From: ENR-C20 sp942493145
Lineage (GTDB): Bacteria > Bacillota > Clostridia > Acetivibrionales > DTU013
Length of the DNA: 64,000 nucleotides
Reading direction: 5' to 3'
NCBI GenBank assembly: GCA_942493145.1
Contig: OW818679.1
Coordinates: 248,001-312,000, forward strand
Part shown: positions 17,234 to 25,757 of the stretch, one piece after another
Layout: the number at the start of each line of letters is the position of its first letter
Position numbering within the stretch: the first letter of the stretch is position 1
The notes under the pieces: model-generated
What the model was told of the DNA's origin: nothing
Databases searched by the model: none
What the model saw: only the letters and a program-made list of their open reading frames with translations
Translations under genes and position numbers: made by a program

Positions 17234-17881
17234 GTGATTAAGGGAGGTATTAAAAGGCGTTTTTGGATAGTGGCGGCTGCACTGGGGCTGACAGTGGCGC
17301 TGGTAATTACAGAAATAATGATTATCAGAAGTGTTTCGAGATTTGAACCGGAAGTTGAGATTATGTATGCAAAAACAAAAATTGAATGTGATGCTGTAAT
17401 AGATTCAGGAATGATAGAGATGAGAAAAGTAGGAGTAAACTATCTCCACCGGCTTTCAATAAGGGATGCTCGTGATGCAGTCGGAAAAAGTGCAAGACTG
17501 GATATCGAACAGGGTGAAATGATCCTGTCATCAAAGCTTGGAGAGGAGGATAAAAAAATTGAAGTGGTCGACAGGAATAAAAGGCTGTTTTCAGTTGCAT
17601 TCAATGGAGACCAGGCAAATGGATGGCAGATATCACCTGATCAATATGTGGATATAATTTTTGTACCCGGTGATGTAATGAAGGGAGGGCAGCAGAGCCG
17701 TGTTTTGAAGAACATCAGGATTGCGGCCGTGATAAACGAAAATGGCAGAATTTATAAAGGTTCAGATAATACAACGGCACCGAAGTACATTTCATTCGAA
17801 CTAACAGAGGAACAGGCAGGTTTCCTTGCCGGGGCAAAAGGTGAGGGAAGGCTTGAATTATCAATCGTACCGGAAAAATAA
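17234..17881 (+). CDS. cpaB: CpaB/RcpC-like SAF-domain pilus assembly protein
   Basis: A 215-residue protein with an N-terminal membrane anchor (FWIVAAALGLTVALVITEIMII) and an extracytoplasmic part. Seen: ARDAVGKSARLDIEQGEMILSSKL, a SAF/antifreeze-like strand pattern, then RLFSVAFNGDQANGWQISPDQYVDIIFV, which aligns with the RcpC/CpaB C-terminal domain. The start is GTG 17234 with GAGGGAGG 12 bases upstream. Known CpaB proteins belong to Tad systems; here there is no secretin, as expected for a Gram-positive envelope. Last gene of the pilus operon in this window. Confidence 0.75.
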   Translation: MIKGGIKRRFWIVAAALGLTVALVITEIMIIRSVSRFEPEVEIMYAKTKIECDAVIDSGMIEMRKVGVNYLHRLSIRDARDAVGKSARLDIEQGEMILSSKLGEEDKKIEVVDRNKRLFSVAFNGDQANGWQISPDQYVDIIFVPGDVMKGGQQSRVLKNIRIAAVINENGRIYKGSDNTTAPKYISFELTEEQAGFLAGAKGEGRLELSIVPEK

Positions 17882-17909
17882 TAATATTTAATTTGACAGG
17901 AGGATTAAC

Positions 17910-18155
17910 ATGGCAACTACAACCGAATTGAAATTCGAAATAAGGAAGAACCTGGGAGCGATAGGCGAAGGGACCAAAGGGTGGAAGAAAGAAGTAAACA
18001 TAGTAAGCTGGAATGACAGGAAACCCAAGCTTGATATCCGCGATTGGGATGAAAACCATATCAAGATGGGAAAGGGTGTAACCCTGAACAAAGATGAGGT
18101 AGCTGAACTTAAGAAATTGCTTGATGAACTCGATATCGATGCCCTCGAGGAATAA
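17910..18155 (+). CDS. ydbC: YdbC-like ssDNA-binding protein (PC4 family)
   Basis: An 81-residue protein closely resembling Lactococcus YdbC, a homodimeric PC4-fold protein that binds single-stranded DNA. Seen: LKFEIRKNLGAIGEGTKGW, then KKEVNIVSWNDRKPKLDIRD and KMGKGVTLNKDEVAELKKLL, all in family order, plus an acidic tail (ELDIDALEE). CAGGAGG precedes ATG 17910. The cellular role in Bacillota is not settled; transcription or repair has been proposed. It could be read through from the pilus operon but is probably independent of it. Confidence 0.88.
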   Translation: MATTTELKFEIRKNLGAIGEGTKGWKKEVNIVSWNDRKPKLDIRDWDENHIKMGKGVTLNKDEVAELKKLLDELDIDALEE

Positions 18156-18192
18156 AGCCAACTGACACCCCAGGGAACAAAAGTTATCAAAA

Positions 18193-18243
18193 TGGGACAT
18201 TCCTCAGACTTCGAAGCCTGGCTTCCTGCTGAGGTGTGTCCCA
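18193..18243. repeat. Dispersed palindromic repeat, complete copy
   Basis: TGGGACATTCCTCAG (18193-18207) and CTGAGGTGTGTCCCA (18229-18243) form 15-base arms with two non-Watson-Crick positions. Between them lies a second perfect hairpin GAAGCC-T-GGCTTC (18213-18225). The right half recurs at 18260-18294 and, inverted, at 29565-29594. It may also act as a terminator for ydbC, but there is no T-run. Confidence 0.85.
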
Positions 18244-18259
18244 CTTTCATATTACCCCT

Positions 18260-18294
18260 AAGCCTTGCTTCCTGCTGAGATATGTCCCACTTTC
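18260..18294. repeat. Dispersed palindromic repeat, half copy
   Basis: A 35-base direct repeat of 18214-18248 with 3 mismatches (AAGCCTTGCTTCCTGCTGAG then ATATGTCCCACTTTC). The left arm is missing, so this copy cannot form the long hairpin. Confidence 0.85.
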
Positions 18295-18391
18295 TTATTC
18301 CCTTTTCTTTTAGCTGAAATGGGGGTATAATTTGAGTACATTGCTGATATTAGCAAATCATATGTAGCTATAGGACTGAGGTGTTAATATT

Positions 18392-19282
18392 ATGGACGAA
18401 ATGGCCATTCCCAAAGCCTGGGAGAAGCTTCTGAACTCATCGGACTTTCTGCCGGTAATCGTTAAGACCATTGAAAGATTCCACGACACAAGCTGGACGA
18501 TGGACCAAAGCATTCATGATTTTTACGAAATGGTCTATATGAAAAAGGGCAGTACAGTATTTGAGATAGAGGGACAAGCTGTCAACCTGGGGCCGAATGA
18601 TATAGTCATCATAAAACCCAGACAACACCATAGTTTTATTGTAAAATCGGAAGCTGGAAGCGATTTCATCGTATTGCACTTCATGTTTGAAAACAAGATA
18701 AGTGGTGCCCATTCGGAGATACCGCTAGAAGATTTCCTCAAGTTCGTGAGCAGTAAGGAAACCGGTCATTATATTGCTCTCAAGGTCAGCCAGAAGAACG
18801 AGATCATCATACTGTTGAACAGGATAATGAAGGAACGCGACAGCGAAGAGCCAGGAAGCGATTTCCTCAATTACCTGCTGGTGCTTGAGATGTTTGTTCT
18901 GCTTTCACGAGCTTTGAAAATGGAATGGGAAAGCAGTATGAAGAGCAAGAGCCCTAAACTGAGGGAACTTATAAATATTTCCATCAAATATATTCACAAC
19001 AATTTTGAAAGGGACATAACCCTTGGGGATATAGCCAGGTTTGTCTTTTTGAGTCCAAGCTATTTCACCCGGGCATTCAAGGATGAGACAAGCATGAGCC
19101 CAATCAGTTACCTCCTGAAGGTAAGGATTGAAAGAGCCCAGGAACTGTTGGCGGATACCAGTCTTAAAATCAGTGATATAGCTCTTAATGTAGGTTTTTC
19201 CAATCAACAGCGCTTTAATGAGATGTTCAAGAAATATGTCAGTCAAACGCCTCTTCAGTACCGCAAAAAAGTGGCTGAGTGA
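18392..19282 (+). CDS. AraC-family transcriptional regulator with cupin sensor domain
   Basis: A 296-residue regulator. Seen: an N-terminal cupin-like barrel (HDFYEMVYMKKGSTVFEIEG, then LGPNDIVIIKPRQHHSF) and a C-terminal double helix-turn-helix (YIHNNFERDITLGDIARFVF, SPSYFTRAFKDETSMSPISY, DIALNVGFSNQQRFNEMFKK). This is the standard layout for sensing a small molecule, often a sugar. GAGGTG lies 8 bases before ATG 18392. It stands upstream of leuC with a 135-base gap, but AraC regulators of leucine genes are not usual, so the target is unknown. Confidence 0.9.
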   Translation: MDEMAIPKAWEKLLNSSDFLPVIVKTIERFHDTSWTMDQSIHDFYEMVYMKKGSTVFEIEGQAVNLGPNDIVIIKPRQHHSFIVKSEAGSDFIVLHFMFENKISGAHSEIPLEDFLKFVSSKETGHYIALKVSQKNEIIILLNRIMKERDSEEPGSDFLNYLLVLEMFVLLSRALKMEWESSMKSKSPKLRELINISIKYIHNNFERDITLGDIARFVFLSPSYFTRAFKDETSMSPISYLLKVRIERAQELLADTSLKISDIALNVGFSNQQRFNEMFKKYVSQTPLQYRKKVAE

Positions 19283-19417
19283 TATGAATCAGTAAAAAAG
19301 GTGGTATACTACGGTAAATAACGGGAAGAAATAAATCGACCCGGATAGTATAATGCTCATTAGATAGATAACATAATGATGTTAAGATAGATTTATATAG
19401 ATGAGGAGGTTTTTCGT

Positions 19418-20701
19418 ATGAAAGATGGGCAACCCGTTTCAAAGGGCATGACTATGACACAGAAAATCCTGGCTGATCATGCCGGTACAGATTATGTAAA
19501 GGCTGGACAGCTGATAAAAGCAAAGCTGGATTTTGTTCTCGGAAATGACGTAACCACCCCGGTGGCAGTCGGGGAGTTTCGCAAAATTGGCGTTGACAAG
19601 GTTTTCGACAAGGAAAAGATTGCAATCGTACCCGACCATTTCACCCCCAACAAGGATATCAAATCTGCAGAACAGGTAAAATATATCAAGGAATTTGCAA
19701 GAGAGATGGGCATTGTCAACTATTTCGAGATAGGACAGATGGGAATTGAACATGCCCTTCTGCCGGAAAAAGGACTTGTTGTACCCGGTGACCTTGTAAT
19801 CGGAGCTGACTCGCACACCTGCACTTATGGAGCACTTGGTGCTTTTTCGACCGGCATAGGCAGTACCGATATGGCGGCCGGCATGGCGACCGGAGAAAGC
19901 TGGTTCAAGGTACCCGAGGCCATGAAATTCGTCCTGAAGGGCAAGCTCCAAAAATGGGTAAGCGGAAAGGACATCATCCTTCATATAATCGGTATGATAG
20001 GAGTGGACGGCGCTCTGTACAAGTCGATGGAATTCACTGGGGAAGGGCTTCATGAGCTTACGATGGATGACAGGTTCTCCATGGCGAACATGGCTATCGA
20101 AGCAGGGGCAAAAAATGGAATATTCGAAGTGGATGACAAGACGCTGGCATATGTGAAGGAACATTCAACCAAGCCTTACAAGGTATACACCGCAGACGGC
20201 GACGCACAATACTCCGAGGTTTACGAGATAAACCTCAGTGAAATAAAATCGACGGTAGCTTTCCCGCATTTGCCGGAAAACACCCGCACCATAGACAACG
20301 TAGGAGAAGTCGTCATCGACCAGGTAGTCATCGGTTCCTGCACAAACGGCAGGATTGAGGACATGAGGGTGGCAGCTTCCATATTGAAAGGCCATAAGGT
20401 ACACCCCAATATCAGGTGCATCATCATACCGGCAACACAGAAAATTTGGAGACAGGCTATGAACGAAGGGCTTTTCGACATATTTATTGAAGCGGGAGCG
20501 GCTGTCAGCACGCCAACCTGCGGACCCTGCCTCGGAGGCCATATGGGTATCCTGGCAAAGGGCGAGAGGGCGGTTGCCACCACCAACAGGAATTTCGTCG
20601 GCAGGATGGGTGACCCGGAGAGCGAGGTCTACCTTGCCAGTCCGGCAATTGCAGCAGCCTCGGCCATAACGGGAAAGATATCCTCTCCTGAGGAGCTGTA
20701 G
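19418..20701 (+). CDS. leuC: 3-isopropylmalate dehydratase large subunit
   Basis: A 427-residue aconitase-superfamily large subunit that isomerises 2- to 3-isopropylmalate with LeuD. Seen: the [4Fe-4S] ligands in VIGSCTNGR and in TPTCGPCLGGHMG, substrate-site residues in GADSHTCTYGALG, and GRMGDPESEVYLASPA. Its length (about 420) marks the short, archaeal-type LeuC common in clostridia rather than the 470-residue enterobacterial form. GAGGAGGT lies before ATG 19418. The 135-base leader has a TATAAT at 19349-19354 without a good -35 and is too short for a T-box; none was seen. leuA is not in the window. Confidence 0.95.
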   Translation: MKDGQPVSKGMTMTQKILADHAGTDYVKAGQLIKAKLDFVLGNDVTTPVAVGEFRKIGVDKVFDKEKIAIVPDHFTPNKDIKSAEQVKYIKEFAREMGIVNYFEIGQMGIEHALLPEKGLVVPGDLVIGADSHTCTYGALGAFSTGIGSTDMAAGMATGESWFKVPEAMKFVLKGKLQKWVSGKDIILHIIGMIGVDGALYKSMEFTGEGLHELTMDDRFSMANMAIEAGAKNGIFEVDDKTLAYVKEHSTKPYKVYTADGDAQYSEVYEINLSEIKSTVAFPHLPENTRTIDNVGEVVIDQVVIGSCTNGRIEDMRVAASILKGHKVHPNIRCIIIPATQKIWRQAMNEGLFDIFIEAGAAVSTPTCGPCLGGHMGILAKGERAVATTNRNFVGRMGDPESEVYLASPAIAAASAITGKISSPEEL

Positions 20702-20792
20702 GGATAAGACGGGGATGCCATTCATTGAAAGGCATTCATTGAGAGTCGTTCAGCGAAATAGATGCAAGATAATGAGGGAGGTTTTGAAATAA

Positions 20793-21290
20793 ATGAAAGC
20801 TCATGGTAAAGCCATAAAATATGGGAACAACGTCGACACTGACGTCATAATCCCGGCACGGTATCTTAACACAACAGACCACAAGGAACTTGCCAGCCAT
20901 TGTATGGAGGACATAGACAAGGACTTTTTCAAAAAGCTGCAAGAGGGTGACATTATGGTCGCAGGCAAGAATTTTGGCTGCGGTTCGTCCAGAGAGCATG
21001 CACCCATTGCCATAAAAGCATCCGGTATTTCCTGCATAGTTGCAGAGACCTTTGCAAGGATATTCTACAGAAATGCCATTAACATAGGCCTCCCCATCCT
21101 GGAGTGTCCTGAGGCTGCAATGGATATAGCCGATGGAGACCAGGTGGAGGTAGACTTTGATACAGGTATTATAACAAACAAATCCAAAAACAAAACCTAC
21201 CAGGGAGTATCCTTCCCGGAATTCATGCAGGGGATCATTGCAGCTGACGGGTTGATAGGCCAGATACGAGGTCAGCTTGGTATCAAATAA
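20793..21290 (+). CDS. leuD: 3-isopropylmalate dehydratase small subunit
   Basis: A 165-residue swivel-domain subunit, partner of LeuC. Seen: GNNVDTDVIIPARYL at the N-terminus, the loop FGCGSSREHAPIAIKASG that closes the active site, and FARIFYRNAINIGLPILE. Length matches the short archaeal-type LeuD that pairs with 420-residue LeuC. GGGAGG lies 11 bases before ATG 20793, about 90 bases after leuC. Confidence 0.95.
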   Translation: MKAHGKAIKYGNNVDTDVIIPARYLNTTDHKELASHCMEDIDKDFFKKLQEGDIMVAGKNFGCGSSREHAPIAIKASGISCIVAETFARIFYRNAINIGLPILECPEAAMDIADGDQVEVDFDTGIITNKSKNKTYQGVSFPEFMQGIIAADGLIGQIRGQLGIK

Positions 21291-21367
21291 CCCAGCCGGG
21301 CATTGGTAAATAGTATTCCTGGACCGCTTAAACAGTGGTGGGAAGTGAAAAACAGGAGGAATTAATT

Positions 21368-22444
21368 GTGAAATATAAACTGACAGTCATCAAAGGAGAC
21401 GGAATCGGTCCTGAGGTGATGGATCGCGGTCTTGATGTCCTCAATGCCATAAGTATAAAGTATGGATATGAATTCGACCTTAAGGAAGAGCTGATGGGAG
21501 GCTGCGCCATCGATGCATGCGGCGAGCCGCTGCCTGCCAGGACCCTGGAAAGTGCAAAAACCAGCGATGCCGTTCTTCTGGGCGCCGTGGGCGGAGCGAA
21601 GTGGGATACCCTCCCGGGCAACCTCAGACCGGAAGCGGGATTGCTGGGTATACGCGCAGGTCTCGGGCTCTTTGCCAACCTGAGACCGGCCATAATATAC
21701 AATGCTTTGAAAGAGGCTTCACCACTCAAAACGGAAATAATCAAAGATGGCATCGACATAATGGTTGTAAGGGAATTGACAGGTGGAATGTATTTTGGGG
21801 ACAAGGGACGGGAAAATACCGGTACCACCAGCGAAGCCGCCTGGGATAACGAAAAGTACAGCTATCCCGAAATAGAGAGGATCGCCAGGGTTGGATTTGA
21901 AGCTGCACGCAAGAGAGGCAGGATACTGACCTCAGTTGATAAGGCCAATGTGCTCGAAAGCTCGCGCTTCTGGAGAGAGGTGGTCGTTAAACTGTCCGCC
22001 GAGTATCCCGATGTAACGCTGAACCACATGTATGTTGATAATGCGGCAATGCAGCTTGTGAGGAAACCGGACCAGTTCGATGTCATAGTCACTTCAAACA
22101 TTTTCGGAGACATACTTTCGGATGAAGCCTCAATGATAACCGGCTCTATCGGAATGCTCCCATCAGCCAGCCTGGGCAGCGGCACACTGGGCCTTTACGA
22201 ACCGATCCACGGCTCGGCCCCGGATATTGCAGGACAGGACAAGGCGAACCCGATTGCTACCATACTCTCAATTGCGATGATGTTCAGGTACTCGTTAAAG
22301 CTTGAACAGCCGGCCGATGATATTGAAAAGGCAGTTGTCAGGGTCCTTGAAAAAGGCTATCGTACTGGCGATATAATGTCCGAAGGCTGTAAGCAGGTTG
22401 GAACCAGAGAGATGGGCAGGCTCATCGTGGAAGAATTGAGATAG
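21368..22444 (+). CDS. leuB: 3-isopropylmalate dehydrogenase
   Basis: A 358-residue NAD-dependent decarboxylating dehydrogenase of leucine synthesis. Seen: KLTVIKGDGIGPEVMDRGLD, VRELTGGMYFG, TSVDKANVLESSRFWREVV, SNIFGDILSDEASMITGSIG and YEPIHGSAPDIAGQDKANPI, covering substrate, metal and NAD sites. Start choice: the frame is open from a GTG at 21335, but AGGAGGA at 21354-21360 lies 7 bases before GTG 21368, so translation most likely begins there. It ends 2 bases before the convergent M23-like gene. Confidence 0.95.
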   Translation: MKYKLTVIKGDGIGPEVMDRGLDVLNAISIKYGYEFDLKEELMGGCAIDACGEPLPARTLESAKTSDAVLLGAVGGAKWDTLPGNLRPEAGLLGIRAGLGLFANLRPAIIYNALKEASPLKTEIIKDGIDIMVVRELTGGMYFGDKGRENTGTTSEAAWDNEKYSYPEIERIARVGFEAARKRGRILTSVDKANVLESSRFWREVVVKLSAEYPDVTLNHMYVDNAAMQLVRKPDQFDVIVTSNIFGDILSDEASMITGSIGMLPSASLGSGTLGLYEPIHGSAPDIAGQDKANPIATILSIAMMFRYSLKLEQPADDIEKAVVRVLEKGYRTGDIMSEGCKQVGTREMGRLIVEELR

Positions 22445-22446
22445 GT

Positions 22447-23472
22447 TCAGCGCTGAAAAAATAATGAGTTCTTTACAGGGATCCTTCCGTCAAATAGGAT
22501 AGGTAAACCTTCACCTTCAGCCCCATCCGCGTCATAGGCCTTCATAGCCTGGATATGCAGATGGGGTTCTGTTGTCCAGCCCGAGTTTCCGGCTTTTGCT
22601 ATCGGATCCCCCTGCTTTACTAAATCTCCTTTATTCAAAATAACACTCCCTGGTTGCAGATGCCCAAGCAAAATGAATATATCGCCCTCTTCCGAAACGC
22701 CCGTGTTTTTACCAATACGGGCTGTTTCAGATGAATACTTTATAACAATACTGTTACCGGGGTTGTATGGGTAATCATAGGCAAAGGGCCTTTCATCAGG
22801 CCATCGTATGTCTATACTGACAACTTCGCCATCACATGGGCTATAAACCGTTTCTCCATATATTTTGTAACTCTCGTTTTCAAGGGGTAAAAAACCTGTT
22901 GATGACCTTCCCATGGAATTTAATTCCGCAATGTCCACGGCGAATAAAACAGACTGATCGGGTTCGGATCGGGCATAAAGGGGAAATTTATAATGATAAT
23001 TCATCAATGGGCTTTTATCACCGTCTCCGCCAAAGCATATCATATAAGTACCATTTTTAAATGGAAAACCAAGATTGACGGAATCATTGGCATGACGGGA
23101 AGGACTGTAACACTGGAATATATTAAATATATTAACAAGTATTACAATAGAAATTATCATTCCAAATACTGCTGTAATCCAATCGACATAAATCATCCTT
23201 TCACTAAAGGGAAATTTTTTTGAATTAATATACGTTTTTATCACCACAGCAACATAGACAAATATAAGTAAAAAGCGCCCAAAATAACTAAACTGCTGCC
23301 ATGAGCCTGCCATGAAGAGCAGTATGAAATATAAGGTGGTTAGTATCACTTTTACAAACCAGAATACACGCCCACCTGCCTTACCCTTCCATAGCCACAA
23401 AAGGAGCAGGAAAGGTATGATTATGTGTAGGGAGACCGAAACGAACAATGCATTGTAAAAAGTTATCCGCAT
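22447..23472 (-). CDS. Polytopic membrane protein with C-terminal M23 (LytM-like) domain
   Basis: About 341 residues. Seen: four membrane segments in the first half (for example YNALFVSVSLHIIIPFLLLL, VILTTLYFILLFMAG, FLLIFVYVAVVI, FGMIISIVILVNIF), then an M23-like fold with VYSPCDGEVVSI, ILLGHLQPGSVILNKGDLVK, GDPIAKAGNSG and EPHLHIQAM. The HxH motif is intact, but the first zinc motif HxxxD appears as LFAVDIA, with no His at the expected place, so catalysis is uncertain. Start: ATG 23472 has GGGGGT upstream; the ATG at 23511 has none. Possibly a cell-wall or envelope-stress protein; role unknown. Confidence 0.75.
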   Translation of the reverse strand: MRITFYNALFVSVSLHIIIPFLLLLWLWKGKAGGRVFWFVKVILTTLYFILLFMAGSWQQFSYFGRFLLIFVYVAVVIKTYINSKKFPFSERMIYVDWITAVFGMIISIVILVNIFNIFQCYSPSRHANDSVNLGFPFKNGTYMICFGGDGDKSPLMNYHYKFPLYARSEPDQSVLFAVDIAELNSMGRSSTGFLPLENESYKIYGETVYSPCDGEVVSIDIRWPDERPFAYDYPYNPGNSIVIKYSSETARIGKNTGVSEEGDIFILLGHLQPGSVILNKGDLVKQGDPIAKAGNSGWTTEPHLHIQAMKAYDADGAEGEGLPILFDGRIPVKNSLFFQR

Positions 23473-23824
23473 CTTCTGAAGACCCCCGGTTAACAGCATT
23501 CGATATTGCAACTCTTATTACAATATTGCAGGATGAATAATATTTTATCAGATAGACGCATATGTTTCAAATATGTATGAAACAAGCAGTTTTATTAAGC
23601 CATGCCAAGTGAATAAATATAGAATAAAATTTATGTTTAATCTAAAATCCGCATAAATATACATTTTATGTAACCCATTGAAAATGGCCTTGAATATTGT
23701 TAAACTATATATATTATTTATGGGCAAAAACAATTCTGATAATTTTCAGTATCTGCCCTTTTTTGATGAACGGAAACTGTGTGTGAAATATTGCCACATG
23801 CTTAAATACAAAGGGGTGTAATTA
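23473..23824. other. AT-rich intergenic region before oppB
   Basis: A divergent gap between the M23-like gene and oppB. It is very AT-rich and has many short dyads, but no convincing promoter pair, riboswitch, RNA gene or small ORF was seen. The oppB ribosome site AAGGGGTG is at 23811-23818. Confidence 0.6.
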
Positions 23825-24745
23825 TTGTTCCAGTTTATTGTTAAACGCGTTTTATACTCGTTAATGACACTGTTTGTGGTCATAACGGTCACATTCTTCC
23901 TTATGCACGCAATTCCGGGCGGCATATATACAAGCGAGAAAAAGCTCCCTCCAGCAATAGTCGAGAATATCAAAGCGAAGTACGGGCTTGATTTGCCATT
24001 AGGCCAGCAATACATACTCCAGCTGAAGAATATTGCCAAACTTGATTTTGGAATGTCTATGAAAATGCAGGGGAGAAAAGTAAATGACATAATCGCCGAC
24101 CAGTTCCCAAGATCGGCCAGATTGGGTGCATTTGCAATTCTGCTTACTCTTTGTATTGGCATACCACTCGGAATAATTTCAGCCTTGAATATCGATAAAT
24201 GGCAGGACCGGGGTGCTATGCTAATAGCCACGCTCGGAGTATCGGTACCGGGTTTTGTCGTTGCAATTCTGTCCCAGTATTTCCTGGGGGTAAAATTGGG
24301 TTTGTTTCCGGTCATAGGCGATAGGACCATATTTCATCTTATCCTGCCGGGCATAGCCCTGTCCTTTTTCCCGCTGTCCTTCATCGCCAGACTTGTAAGG
24401 TCAAGCATGGTGGAGGTTCTTGAACAGGACTATATCCGCACAGCGCGGTCAAAGGGCCTGAGCGAAAGGATTGTTGTTTACAAGCATGCACTAAAGAATT
24501 CAATAATGCCTGTTGTAACATATATGGGCCCTCTTATAGCAGGGGTACTCACAGGAAGTTTTGTAATAGAATCGGTATTCAATGTTCCAGGTCTTGGAAG
24601 ATACTTCGTAACCAGCATTTCAAACCGCGATTATACGGTCATTCTGGGTGTAACGGTGTTTTACTCGCTGTTCCTGATATTCATGAACCTGGTTGTTGAC
24701 ATCGTATACGTAATGATTGACCCAAGAATAAAAATGAATACCTAA
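23825..24745 (+). CDS. oppB: Oligopeptide ABC transporter permease
   Basis: A 306-residue OppB/DppB permease. Seen: the N-terminal signature VKRVLYSLMTLFVVITVTFF and HAIPGG, six membrane segments, and the EAA-type loop YIRTARSKGLSERIVVYKHAL that contacts the ATPases. The end VVDIVYVMIDPRIK is typical. TTG 23825 is the start (AAGGGGTG 6 bases upstream). First gene of oppBCDF-A; the peptide specificity cannot be read. Confidence 0.93.
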   Translation: MFQFIVKRVLYSLMTLFVVITVTFFLMHAIPGGIYTSEKKLPPAIVENIKAKYGLDLPLGQQYILQLKNIAKLDFGMSMKMQGRKVNDIIADQFPRSARLGAFAILLTLCIGIPLGIISALNIDKWQDRGAMLIATLGVSVPGFVVAILSQYFLGVKLGLFPVIGDRTIFHLILPGIALSFFPLSFIARLVRSSMVEVLEQDYIRTARSKGLSERIVVYKHALKNSIMPVVTYMGPLIAGVLTGSFVIESVFNVPGLGRYFVTSISNRDYTVILGVTVFYSLFLIFMNLVVDIVYVMIDPRIKMNT

Positions 24746-24771
24746 AAATTTTTCACGCATGAGGTGGCGGA

Positions 24772-25743
24772 ATGAAAATATCCCCGAATCTTTTCAGACC
24801 TTTGAACAGGGCTGAGATATATGATATCAAGGAAGCAAGGGAAAGCCTGTCATACTGGCAGGATGCCTGGCGAAGACTAAGAAGAAACAAGGTTGCCATG
24901 GTATGCCTGGTTGTTATAGTAATTATTGTGCTGGCGGCTATCATAGGACCTGAAATAATACCATACAGTTATTCCGACCAGATCAGAGGTGATGAAAGCC
25001 AATGGCCCAACTTGAAACACCCTCTGGGCACTGATTCACTCGGCAGGGATATGCTGGCGAGGATCCTCTATGGCGCGAGAATTTCTCTCAGCGTAGGTGT
25101 AGTGGCCTGTATCATAAACCTTACCATCGGTATACTTTATGGCGGAATTGCCGGATTTGTCGGCGGTAAGGTTGATAACATCATGATGAGGCTGGTTGAC
25201 ATAATATATAGCATACCAACCATGCTATACGTAATACTTTTAAGCGTCGTTTTCAGAGAAAGCTTTGATACGCTATTTACCAAGCCGTTTTTTGCCCCTT
25301 TAAAGGCGGCAGGATCCGGACTTATAAGTATATACCTTGCAATAGGGCTGTCATATTGGGTCGTTATGGCAAGGATAGTCAGGGGCCAGATACTTAGCCT
25401 TAAGGAGCAGGAATATGTAACGGCGGCAAAGACCATCGGTGCCAGCGGGTTTCGCATACTTATGAAGCATTTGATCCCCAACTGTCTGGGCCCGATAATC
25501 GTAACGACAATGCTTCTGATACCGGATGCCATATTCACAGAATCCTTCCTGAGCTTTATCGGGTTGGGAGTTGATGCACCGGTGCCAAGCTGGGGTGGCC
25601 TTGCATCCGATGCCCTGGGCGGTTTCAGGTCTTATTTTTACCTGTTGCTGTTCCCATGTATGGCAATAAGCATAACTATACTGGCCTTCAACCTTTTCGG
25701 CGACGGTCTCAGTGATTCTCTTGATCCAAGGATGAGAAAATAG
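24772..25743 (+). CDS. oppC: Oligopeptide ABC transporter permease
   Basis: A 323-residue OppC. Seen: the N-terminal block SYWQDAWRRLRRNKVAMVCL followed by a membrane segment, KHPLGTDSLGRDMLARILYGARISL, and the EAA loop EYVTAAKTIGASGFRILMKHL. It ends in FNLFGDGLSDSLDPRMRK, as usual. It pairs with OppB in the membrane. GAGGTGG lies before ATG 24772. Confidence 0.95.
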   Translation: MKISPNLFRPLNRAEIYDIKEARESLSYWQDAWRRLRRNKVAMVCLVVIVIIVLAAIIGPEIIPYSYSDQIRGDESQWPNLKHPLGTDSLGRDMLARILYGARISLSVGVVACIINLTIGILYGGIAGFVGGKVDNIMMRLVDIIYSIPTMLYVILLSVVFRESFDTLFTKPFFAPLKAAGSGLISIYLAIGLSYWVVMARIVRGQILSLKEQEYVTAAKTIGASGFRILMKHLIPNCLGPIIVTTMLLIPDAIFTESFLSFIGLGVDAPVPSWGGLASDALGGFRSYFYLLLFPCMAISITILAFNLFGDGLSDSLDPRMRK

Positions 25744-25757
25744 AAGGGTGGACAATA

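Noticed and set aside
19283..19417. Leucine T-box before leuC
   Set aside because: The leader is only 135 bases and shows no TGGNACCGCG antiterminator motif or terminator pair.
18392..22444. AraC gene as a direct regulator of leuCDB
   Set aside because: Adjacency is the only support; cupin-AraC regulators usually sense sugars or aromatics, and no operator could be identified.
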